Assembly: GCF_001675285.1 (NCBI RefSeq)
Contig: NZ_LSGQ01000001.1
Location: forward strand, 248,001 to 312,000
From: Elizabethkingia miricola
Lineage (GTDB): Bacteria; Bacteroidota; Bacteroidia; Flavobacteriales; Weeksellaceae
Reading direction: 5' to 3'
DNA: 64,000 bases
The notes under the pieces are model-generated. The model saw nothing but the letters and a program-made list of their open reading frames with translations, did not search any database and was not told where the DNA came from. Made by a program: the position numbers and the translations under genes. Shown in pieces: positions 18,593 through 25,506 of this stretch. The first letter of the stretch is position 1; each line of letters starts with the position of its first letter.

Positions 18593-18632
18593 AATACCAG
18601 CATATTACATTCACAATATGCTGGTATTTTTT
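18593..18632. terminator. Bidirectional hairpin terminator
   Basis: Arms 18593-18606 and 18615-18628 pair perfectly around 8 bases, with A runs on one side and T runs on the other. It serves the MFS gene on the plus strand and the nucleotidase-like gene on the minus strand. Confidence 0.85.
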
Positions 18633-19159
18633 TAACCAATAAAAAAACGATGTACGTCCTTCCAGTCTTTCAGCCTTTCAAATCTATTCTCATTAACATT
18701 ATGAAATGTATCAAACAAAAGGCTCTTTCCTGAAAAACCAATCAGGTTTTTAACATGATCATCAATCAGAAAATCTGTATTGATGATTTCTTTATTTCCA
18801 CAGAAAACTATATTCTTCCAGGAAATAAAAGGAAAGTGTTCAGCCAGCCATTCCTTCTTCTCAAAAAGACTACGGGGAAATTCCATTGCTGCAGAAACAA
18901 CAAAAATATCATAATGAACCTGTAAATCTTTAACCACATTCTGAGCATCTTTGGCTACAGGGATTGTTCTGAAAAAATCCGGTTTATTCAAATAACGCCT
19001 TACAGCAGTTTTATCGGGTACACAATCTGCTTCATCCATTCCTATAATATCTTCATTATTTATACGAATGCCGGTTTCTTCAAAATAATGCGACAGATAA
19101 TGTTCTTTAATATCAGCCAATACACCATCCATATCTATGGAAATAGTCTTTCTTTTCAT
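18632..19159 (-). CDS. 5'-nucleotidase, NT5C type (HAD family)
   Basis: A 175-residue cytosolic HAD phosphatase resembling 5'(3')-deoxyribonucleotidases. ISIDMDGVLAD holds the nucleophile and acid Asp residues, FVVSAAMEFP the second motif, and FLIDDH the metal-binding third motif. The start ATG 19159 is chosen because the catalytic motif follows within ten residues, as in the family; the upstream in-frame extension covers the promoter. It is divergent from the DeoR gene, with the operator overlapping both promoters. It would dephosphorylate a (deoxy)nucleotide or a related sugar phosphate. Confidence 0.82.
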   Translation of the reverse strand: MKRKTISIDMDGVLADIKEHYLSHYFEETGIRINNEDIIGMDEADCVPDKTAVRRYLNKPDFFRTIPVAKDAQNVVKDLQVHYDIFVVSAAMEFPRSLFEKKEWLAEHFPFISWKNIVFCGNKEIINTDFLIDDHVKNLIGFSGKSLLFDTFHNVNENRFERLKDWKDVHRFFIG

Positions 19160-19184
19160 GTTTCTTGATTTTATTATAACAATG

Positions 19185-19192
19185 CAAATGTA
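19185..19192 (-). promoter_or_regulatory. -7 box of the nucleotidase gene
   Basis: TACATTTG on the minus strand. A TTTTG inside the operator palindrome sits 22 bases upstream as a possible -33 element, so the operator would block it. Confidence 0.55.
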
Positions 19193-19209
19193 TACAAACA
19201 AATATAAAT

Positions 19210-19248
19210 ATTTGCAAAATATTGCTATAATTGCAATATTTTGCAAAT
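19210..19248. promoter_or_regulatory. Operator palindrome between nucleotidase and DeoR genes
   Basis: Arms 19210-19225 and 19233-19248 are perfect 16-base reverse complements with 7 bases between. The core AATATTGC-N7-GCAATATT recurs at 17307-17329. It lies between two divergent -7 boxes, the typical place of a DeoR autoregulatory operator. Confidence 0.75.
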
Positions 19249-19269
19249 TGAATTTTTATAACAAATACA

Positions 19270-19277
19270 TATATTTG
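19270..19277 (+). promoter_or_regulatory. -7 box of the DeoR gene
   Basis: TATATTTG, a full TAnnTTTG match, ends only 5 bases before the ATG at 19283, so the messenger would have almost no leader. Confidence 0.6.
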
Positions 19278-19282
19278 TACTC

Positions 19283-20029
19283 ATGCTAAAGTATGATCGT
19301 TTACAAACCATTTTAGATATAACAAACAGAGAAGGCTCTGTTTCGTTTCAGGAGTTATGTAAAAAACTTGCAGTATCTGAAGATACTATCCGTAGAGATA
19401 TAAAAGAACTGGATACAAGAGATTTGCTTAGAGCAGTAAGAGGTGGTGCCCATAGTATTGTTCAGAAAAAACACCACTATCGCGACCGGGAAAAAGAAGG
19501 TTTGGAAGAAAAAAGAACTATCGCAGAAAAAGCTTTATCTTTAATTAGAAATGATCAGGTTTTATTTTTTGACGGAGGTACCTCTGTTTTAGAATTGACC
19601 AAGATTTTGCCAAAAGATCTTAAAGTCACCATTATTACCAATAGTTTTCCTGTAGCCAGTATCATAGAAGATCATCCTTCTGTAGAATTAATCTTTCTAG
19701 GAGGCAGGCTTTACAAATCTGCATTTACTACTTTCGGAAATGTTACTTTAGAAAGCATTACAGGATTTAAAGCAGATTTATACTTCTTTGGAGTATGCTC
19801 TGTTACCACCGAAAATTTATACGGAGCCTATCTGGAAGACGCGGAAGTAAAAAAGGCAATGATAAAGCAGAGTAAAAGAATAATCGGATTATGTACTTCT
19901 GACAAACTTGACACTGAATCTAATTTTATAATTGATAAAACAAGTAAGCTTGATATTATCATTACTGAAAAAGACAATACCAGTACTCAGGTAAGCAAAT
20001 ATATTGCTCAGGGTATAGAAATGATTTAA
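19283..20029 (+). CDS. DeoR/GlpR family transcriptional regulator
   Basis: A 248-residue repressor. The N-terminal winged helix (ILDITNREGSVSFQELCKKLAVSEDTIRRDIKELD) is the DeoR signature, followed by the RAVRGGAH turn. The C-terminal sugar-phosphate sensor domain has LFFDGGTSVLEL and VTIITNSFPVA, the phosphosugar isomerase-like fold. DeoR-type proteins release DNA on binding a sugar phosphate. Operators before its own gene and before the MFS gene share the same core, so it likely controls the transporter, the nucleotidase and itself. It is followed by a hairpin. Confidence 0.93.
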   Translation: MLKYDRLQTILDITNREGSVSFQELCKKLAVSEDTIRRDIKELDTRDLLRAVRGGAHSIVQKKHHYRDREKEGLEEKRTIAEKALSLIRNDQVLFFDGGTSVLELTKILPKDLKVTIITNSFPVASIIEDHPSVELIFLGGRLYKSAFTTFGNVTLESITGFKADLYFFGVCSVTTENLYGAYLEDAEVKKAMIKQSKRIIGLCTSDKLDTESNFIIDKTSKLDIIITEKDNTSTQVSKYIAQGIEMI

Positions 20030-20060
20030 AGTACAGACAGATAACTGTAAAATATACTGA

Positions 20061-20095
20061 AAAATGACCGAATTCTTCTTCTGGTCATTTTTTAT
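20061..20095 (+). terminator. Terminator after the DeoR gene
   Basis: Arms 20061-20069 and 20083-20091 (AAAATGACC/GGTCATTTT) followed by a T-rich run. Confidence 0.75.
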
Positions 20096-20233
20096 TTTAT
20101 CTATTTGTAACTGATTCAGGATTATGGAGACCATAATTAAAAAGATAATTTCTTATTCAAAATACCTATCGAATTTTATCCACAACTACATTCTTATTTT
20201 GTTTTTTCGGACTAACTTGCAATAAAATTTCTC

Positions 20234-21505
20234 ATGTTTGCTCTGGTCGACTGCAACAATTTTTTTGTAAGCTGCGAACGGGCGCTGGACAGCGATCTGA
20301 TCGACAAACCTGTTGTGGTACTTTCCAACAACGATGGATGTATTATATCCAGAAGTGAAGAAGCTAAAGCTTTAGGAATACCTATGGGCGCTCCTACTTT
20401 TAAATATGAAAAGTTTTTTCAGGAAAATAATGTTATAGCCCTTTCTGCAAAGTTTGAATTGTACAACTTCAGGAGCCAGAATGTAATGGCTATCATTAAA
20501 AAATATGCCCCGGAAACAGAAGTTTATAGTATAGACGAGGCTTTCCTCAATCTTTCAGGATTCAGATATATTAATATTATTGAACACAGCATAAAACTAA
20601 AACAGGATGTACTGGATACAGAAGGCATTCCTGTAAGTGTCGGCATTGCTCCTACCAAAACTTTAGCTAAGATTGCCAACAGAATTGCAAAGAAAAACCC
20701 CGAAAAGTTTAATGGACTATTTATCCTGGAAAAACCTGAGGATATAGAAAAAGCACTTAAATGGCTAAACATAGAAGATGTTTGGGGAATCGGACGCAGA
20801 TTGGGTGCCCGCATGAAAGATGCCGGCATCTATAAAGCTTATGACTTACTAAGTAAACCAGAGCAGTGGATACGGAAAGAAATGGGCATAAATGGAGTCC
20901 GATTGGTCAGTGAACTAAAGGGTATCCCACAACTGGAAATCCCAAACACTTCTGCTAAAAAATCTATAGCTGTAACCCGCAGTTTTATGGAGATGATTAA
21001 AACAAAGGAAGAATTACAGGAGCGCATCTGCTCTTTTGCATTTTCTGCCGGAGAAAAGCTACGTAAACAAAAAAGCTGCTGTAAAACACTCACCGTATTT
21101 GTAGGTACCAATCGTTACCGAAAGGATCTTCCGGAATACAGAAATGCGGTTTCATATCACTTCCCAAATCCTGTAAGCTCTTCAATAGACCTTGCTAAAA
21201 TTGCTGCAAAGCTCCTGGACGAAATATTTATTGAAGGCTATCATTATAAAAGAGCTGGTGTATGGATTAATGATTTTGTTCCGGAAAATGAAAGGCTTAT
21301 CAGCCTTTTTGAAGAGGACCATTTCGACAGACATAAAAACATTATGGAAGCAATGGATAAACTTAACCGCCGTTACGGCAAGGATAAGATACGTCTTGGC
21401 AATCTGGACTTCAAAAGTAATTATGGCAGAAAGAAACTTTCCGCCAACTATGAAGATTTCTTAAAAAACAACACGCTCCCTGAAGCCGATTACAGATTCC
21501 AATAA
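20234..21505 (+). CDS. umuC: UmuC-like Y-family DNA polymerase
   Basis: A 423-residue translesion polymerase, the catalytic part of polymerase V. FALVDCNNFFVSCERAL and YSIDEAFLNLSG carry the metal-binding acidic residues, NNDGCIISRSEEAKALGIPMG is the UmuC-type finger, and a DUF4113-like C-terminal end (GNLDFKSNYGRKKLSANYED) is typical. Length matches the family. No umuD-like gene lies in the 204 bases upstream or anywhere in the window, so it is solo here and UmuD would have to come from elsewhere. It is convergent with a small lipoprotein gene. Confidence 0.93.
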   Translation: MFALVDCNNFFVSCERALDSDLIDKPVVVLSNNDGCIISRSEEAKALGIPMGAPTFKYEKFFQENNVIALSAKFELYNFRSQNVMAIIKKYAPETEVYSIDEAFLNLSGFRYINIIEHSIKLKQDVLDTEGIPVSVGIAPTKTLAKIANRIAKKNPEKFNGLFILEKPEDIEKALKWLNIEDVWGIGRRLGARMKDAGIYKAYDLLSKPEQWIRKEMGINGVRLVSELKGIPQLEIPNTSAKKSIAVTRSFMEMIKTKEELQERICSFAFSAGEKLRKQKSCCKTLTVFVGTNRYRKDLPEYRNAVSYHFPNPVSSSIDLAKIAAKLLDEIFIEGYHYKRAGVWINDFVPENERLISLFEEDHFDRHKNIMEAMDKLNRRYGKDKIRLGNLDFKSNYGRKKLSANYEDFLKNNTLPEADYRFQ

Positions 21506-21528
21506 TAGTATCAGTATTCAAAAAGATA

Positions 21529-21555
21529 TGCGGAACCTCAATCCAGAATTCCGCA
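21529..21555 (+). terminator. Hairpin after umuC
   Basis: Arms TGCGGAA (21529-21535) and TTCCGCA (21549-21555). A second AT-rich palindrome follows at 21563-21579. No clear T run follows, so the assignment is modest. Confidence 0.4.
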
Positions 21556-21588
21556 CAAAAGCATTAAAATTATTTTAATCGGGTTTAT

Positions 21589-22005
21589 TTATCTAAGGAG
21601 TACTGCTTCTCGTGGTATCACTCCGGACGAAGTCGTCTGTTTAAACAGAACAGTATCTTCCCCATCTATACCCAAAGTACCATCGGCTACAACAGAGCCC
21701 TTCTTATCTCTAAGCCTAATATAAGCCGTCTTTCCCTTTACATATCCTTTGACTGACAATGTCACGCTCTTCGCTTTAGCTCCATAAGTATTATAACGGG
21801 CTGTACCTTCTACTTTAGTTCCGGTTTGTGAAATATCAAAAGCTAAAACTCCGTTTTTTTCACCTTCACTGGAATACTTACCTGCAAAGCCGCCATCCAT
21901 ACTCTTTGCTGTGGTTGTACCTGAGGCTTTTTTGGATTGTGCCTGTACCTGAGATGTACAGCCAAATAAGATAATTGCAGTAACAATAAAAATTCTATTC
22001 TTCAT
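21589..22005 (-). CDS. Small putative lipoprotein
   Basis: A 138-residue exported protein starting at ATG 22005 (22014 would add three residues). The leader MKNRIFIVTAIILFGCTSQ contains a possible lipobox FGC; cleavage after VQAQ is the alternative. The mature part is a small beta-rich domain (FAGKYSSEGEKNGVLAFDISQ ... AYIRLRDKKGS) like those that occur in scattered flavobacterial exported proteins. Family and function unknown. Its upstream region is a near duplicate of that of the GLPGLI gene upstream, so the two may be regulated alike. Confidence 0.6.
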   Translation of the reverse strand: MKNRIFIVTAIILFGCTSQVQAQSKKASGTTTAKSMDGGFAGKYSSEGEKNGVLAFDISQTGTKVEGTARYNTYGAKAKSVTLSVKGYVKGKTAYIRLRDKKGSVVADGTLGIDGEDTVLFKQTTSSGVIPREAVLLR

Positions 22006-22040
22006 ATCATGCATTTATAAAATCTGATGTTTGTTTATAT

Positions 22041-22132
22041 GATAAAAGTACAAATTAATCATCAACATTATGTAGCTTAGTCAGAATATTGAAAGAATTA
22101 GATTTCAGGAGTAGTTACAACAGAAAAGCATT
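22041..22132. repeat. Upstream repeat copy A
   Basis: About 90 bases, roughly four fifths identical by eye to copy B at 22988-23081, including identical ATTAATCATCAACATTAT and GTCAGAATATTGAAA stretches. It lies before the small lipoprotein gene and just after the GLPGLI gene stop. Confidence 0.75.
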
Positions 22133-22133
22133 T

Positions 22134-22931
22134 TTAATCTAAAAAAACATTAATCTTTTTCAACTTCTCTTTAATAGTATAGGTTTTGTCATTACCTTGT
22201 GAATCTAACAATTTCATATTACCATTGTAAATTGATGGATCTTCGAAATAATTATTTCTTGCTTTTATAAATTCATTTTTGTCTTTTACTTTTACAGGTC
22301 TAAGATATTGTATTGGAGAAATTTCTTCTGTAGACTTCTTAATACTTGTCATCGTAATATGTATTGTTTTACCTTGATTATAAACTTCTAAAATAAGTCC
22401 AGCAAGTCCTTTAAAACGAAAAGGACCATCAGAAACAGGAATATCATCTGTAAACCATGCATAAAAAACATTCCCGTTTTCTGTAATAGCTTTAGCTAAT
22501 TTGCACGAATAGTCACAAATTTTCTTTGTTTCATTCAAAATTTCCCATTTTATGGAAGGTTCAGGATATACAAAATAATATCTGCTTAAAGGTATTGATG
22601 CAAAAATTGTAGTACCATTATAATAAACACTTCCTTTGGATGTAGAAGGTTTTGGAAAAGTTCCCATACTAGTCTTTATAGAATTTTCAGGATTTAACAT
22701 AGATTTCCCGTTAAGTACATCAAAATACTCTTTTTCTTCTCTGCTAAAGTAATATGAACTATTTTTATTAGTTAGTAAAGTATAGTAAAATATATCCGAG
22801 GAGTAAGTATTAAGACTGTCTTTTTGAATTTTGGTTTCATAATTAACTTCGATATCAGCCTTAATTTGCCCTTTAATAAAAAGGGAGCAACTTATTATTA
22901 ATAATAAAATAAATGTTTTAACTTTAAGCAT
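22134..22931 (-). CDS. GLPGLI family protein
   Basis: A 265-residue exported protein with a signal peptide ending at SLFIKGQ. It belongs to the Bacteroidota GLPGLI family, named for a motif that reads GLAGLI here (GPFRFKGLAGLILEVY), preceded by the usual AWFTDDIPVSDGP stretch and a CDYSCKLA pair of cysteines. Function of the family is unknown; members are often encoded near TonB-dependent receptors, none of which is seen here. It stands as a single gene, with upstream repeat copy B before it. Confidence 0.88.
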   Translation of the reverse strand: MLKVKTFILLLIISCSLFIKGQIKADIEVNYETKIQKDSLNTYSSDIFYYTLLTNKNSSYYFSREEKEYFDVLNGKSMLNPENSIKTSMGTFPKPSTSKGSVYYNGTTIFASIPLSRYYFVYPEPSIKWEILNETKKICDYSCKLAKAITENGNVFYAWFTDDIPVSDGPFRFKGLAGLILEVYNQGKTIHITMTSIKKSTEEISPIQYLRPVKVKDKNEFIKARNNYFEDPSIYNGNMKLLDSQGNDKTYTIKEKLKKINVFLD

Positions 22932-22987
22932 AAAAATTATATTTTGAACAGTTATTTTTGATCAGGAGTTGAAACTTTAGCTCCTGT

Positions 22988-23081
22988 GATAAAAGTAAAA
23001 ATTAATCATCAACATTATTTAACTCAGTCAGAATATTGAAAAATTTAGATCTTGAGAATAATTACAGCACAAAAAAGGCAT
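22988..23081. repeat. Upstream repeat copy B
   Basis: Partner of copy A at 22041-22132, in the same orientation and at a similar place relative to the downstream leftward gene (here GLPGLI). It looks like a duplicated promoter-bearing segment. Confidence 0.75.
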
Positions 23082-23171
23082 TACCAACACCCTTTAAATC
23101 CCTATAAAAAGCAAAACACCCCAAAGACAACTATAGGTTAAGACAATTTCAAATGTTAAATTTTACATAAC

Positions 23172-23192
23172 ACCCCTAAAAAAAATAGGGGT
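23172..23192. promoter_or_regulatory. Possible operator upstream of glnN
   Basis: ACCCCTA and TAGGGGT form perfect 7-base arms around seven A residues. It ends about 26 bases before the -7 box, a position suited to an activator. The binding protein is unknown. Confidence 0.45.
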
Positions 23193-23218
23193 ATTGCTAT
23201 TTTATTTCAAAAAATATC

Positions 23219-23226
23219 TAAATTTG
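23219..23226 (+). promoter_or_regulatory. -7 box of glnN
   Basis: TAAATTTG, with a TTG 22 bases upstream as the -33 element. It supports ATG 23248 as the start over the in-frame ATG at 23194, which would lie before the promoter. Confidence 0.65.
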
Positions 23227-23247
23227 CATCACTTAACCAACACAACA

Positions 23248-25446
23248 ATGTCAACATTAAGATTTAAAGCCTTAGCTGAACTTCCTTTTAGAAATTACAG
23301 ACAAGACAATTTCGTAGAAGTTCCCGGAAAACTTTCAGAATTATTCTGTTCTAATGTATTCTCTGAATACACTATGAGAGAATACCTTACTAAAGAAGCA
23401 TTCAGTTCTATTATGGATGCTATTAAAAAAGGATCACAAATACAGCGCCATATCGCAGATCAGGTAGCTGTTGCAATGAAAGACTGGGCTATGTCTAAGG
23501 GGGTTACCCACTACACTCACTGGTTTCAGCCATTAACAGGTTCTACAGCTGAAAAGCACGATTCTTTCTTCACTCCGATTGAGGGAGACAGAGCTATCGA
23601 GCGTTTCAACGGTGGAATGTTGATCCAACAGGAGCCTGATGCTTCTTCTTTCCCTAACGGTGGAATCAGAAATACATTTGAAGCAAGAGGATATACTGCA
23701 TGGGATCCTACATCTCCTGCATTTATTATGGGAACCACTCTTTGTATTCCTTCTATCTTTATCTCTTATACCGGAGAAACACTGGATTACAAGACGCCTT
23801 TATTAAGAGCTCTGAATGCTGTTGACGAAGCTGCTACAGATGTTTGTAAAGCTTACTTTGATAAAAACGTAACGAAAGTTATGCCTACTTTAGGCTGGGA
23901 ACAGGAATACTTCCTTGTAGATTCGGCTTTATATATTTCCCGTCCGGACCTTGTACTAACAGGAAAAACACTTTTAGGACACTCTCCGGCAAAAGGACAA
24001 CAATTGGACGACCACTATTTCGGTTCTATTCCTACAAGAGTAATGAACTTCATGAAAGAGTTGGAAATAGAATGTATGAAACTGGGAATCCCTGTAACTA
24101 CCCGCCACAACGAAGTTGCTCCAAACCAGTTTGAGCTTGCTCCAATGTTCGAGGAAGTAAACGTTGCAGTAGACCACAACTCTTTATTAATGGATGTTAT
24201 GGCAAGAGTTGCGCACAAGCACCACTTCCATATCTTATTCCATGAAAAGCCATTCGATGGTGTAAACGGAAGTGGAAAGCACAACAACTGGAGCCTTGCA
24301 ACAGATACAGGAGAAAACTTATTGAGCCCTGGTAAAAATCCTAAGAAAAACTTACAGTTCTTAACATTCTTTGTAAACACTCTTAAAGCTGTACATGATT
24401 ACGCAGACTTACTGAGAGCGAGTATTGCTTCTGCAAGCAACGATCACAGATTAGGTGCAAACGAAGCTCCACCTGCTATTATTTCCGCATTTATCGGAAG
24501 TCAACTATTCTCTGTTCTTGAAGAATTAGAAAAAGTAACTGACGGAAAATTGTCTCCGGAAGAAAAAACAGAGTTGAAATTAAACGTTGTTGGAAAAATC
24601 CCTGAAATCCTTCTGGATAACACTGACAGAAACAGAACTTCTCCATTTGCTTTCACCGGAAACAAATTTGAAATTCGTGCTGTAGGATCTTCTGCAAACT
24701 GTGCAGAACCAATGACTGTAATGAATGCAATTGCGGCTAAACAGCTAAAAGTATTCAAGGCAGAAGTTGACGCGCTAATTGAAAAAGGTCTGAAAAAGGA
24801 TGAAGCTATTTTCAACGTTCTTAGAGAATATATCAAACAATTGAAAAACATCCTTTTCGAAGGTGACGGTTATTCCGATGACTGGGCTAAAGAAGCTAAA
24901 AAGAGAGGTCTTAACAACTTAAAGACTACTCCGGAAGCTCTTAAACAGGAAATGGATAAGAAATTTGCTGATCTTTATGAAGAGCTAGGCATCTTCTCTC
25001 ACAGAGAATTTGAAGCAAGAAACGAAATTAAGTTCGAAAAATACTCTACAGTTATCGATATCGAAGCAAGAGTATTGGCTGATATTGCAAGAAACCACAT
25101 TATTCCAGCTGCTCTTAACTATCAGAACAGATTAATTGAGAACGTTAAAGGCTTGAAGGAAATATTTGGCGACAAAGAATTCCAAACTCTGGCAAAAGAA
25201 CAAATCAGTCTTATTTCTCAGATTTCTACAAACGTTTCTAACATCAAAGTTGGTGTTGACAACCTATTAACAGAGAAAGAGAAAGCTAAAAATACAAAAG
25301 ACAGCCACAAACAGGCAGAAGCTTACTGTAACAAAGTAAAACCTTTATTCGATACTATCAGAGAAGCTTCTGATGCATTGGAAATGATGGTTGATGACGA
25401 GCTTTGGCCGCTGACTAAATACAGAGAACTTTTGTTCACCCGTTAA
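23248..25446 (+). CDS. glnN: Glutamine synthetase type III
   Basis: A 732-residue GSIII enzyme, which condenses glutamate and ammonia with ATP to glutamine in the cytosol. It opens with RFKALAELPFRNY, and shows LGWEQEYFLVD, RHNEVAPNQFELAP, NGSGKHNNWSLATD and NRTSPFAFTGNKFEIRAVG, all typical of the type III catalytic core and much longer than type I. This is the main ammonia-assimilating enzyme in many Bacteroidota. A single gene with its own promoter, an upstream palindrome that may mediate nitrogen control, and a strong terminator. Confidence 0.96.
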   Translation: MSTLRFKALAELPFRNYRQDNFVEVPGKLSELFCSNVFSEYTMREYLTKEAFSSIMDAIKKGSQIQRHIADQVAVAMKDWAMSKGVTHYTHWFQPLTGSTAEKHDSFFTPIEGDRAIERFNGGMLIQQEPDASSFPNGGIRNTFEARGYTAWDPTSPAFIMGTTLCIPSIFISYTGETLDYKTPLLRALNAVDEAATDVCKAYFDKNVTKVMPTLGWEQEYFLVDSALYISRPDLVLTGKTLLGHSPAKGQQLDDHYFGSIPTRVMNFMKELEIECMKLGIPVTTRHNEVAPNQFELAPMFEEVNVAVDHNSLLMDVMARVAHKHHFHILFHEKPFDGVNGSGKHNNWSLATDTGENLLSPGKNPKKNLQFLTFFVNTLKAVHDYADLLRASIASASNDHRLGANEAPPAIISAFIGSQLFSVLEELEKVTDGKLSPEEKTELKLNVVGKIPEILLDNTDRNRTSPFAFTGNKFEIRAVGSSANCAEPMTVMNAIAAKQLKVFKAEVDALIEKGLKKDEAIFNVLREYIKQLKNILFEGDGYSDDWAKEAKKRGLNNLKTTPEALKQEMDKKFADLYEELGIFSHREFEARNEIKFEKYSTVIDIEARVLADIARNHIIPAALNYQNRLIENVKGLKEIFGDKEFQTLAKEQISLISQISTNVSNIKVGVDNLLTEKEKAKNTKDSHKQAEAYCNKVKPLFDTIREASDALEMMVDDELWPLTKYRELLFTR

Positions 25447-25472
25447 TACACCAATTTAACATCTATATAGAG

Positions 25473-25504
25473 GAACAGACTGCCGCTGGCAGTCTGTTTT
25501 TTTT
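25473..25504 (+). terminator. Terminator after glnN
   Basis: Arms 25474-25484 and 25488-25498 pair perfectly around GCT, followed by a run of ten T residues. Confidence 0.9.
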
Positions 25505-25506
25505 AT

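Larger units (their letters stand above)
22932..23247. other. 316-base region between GLPGLI and glnN genes
   Basis: This divergent region holds repeat copy B (22988-23081), an A-rich stretch, the CCCCTA palindrome at 23172-23192 and the glnN -7 box at 23219-23226. I see no gene or RNA in it. Confidence 0.6.

Noticed and set aside
20030-20233. Possible umuD upstream of umuC
   Set aside because: The space is only 204 bases, holds the DeoR terminator, and encodes nothing like UmuD.
23974-24851. Long open frames antisense to glnN
   Set aside because: They are shadows of the strongly coding glutamine synthetase gene and show no family motifs or starts of their own.
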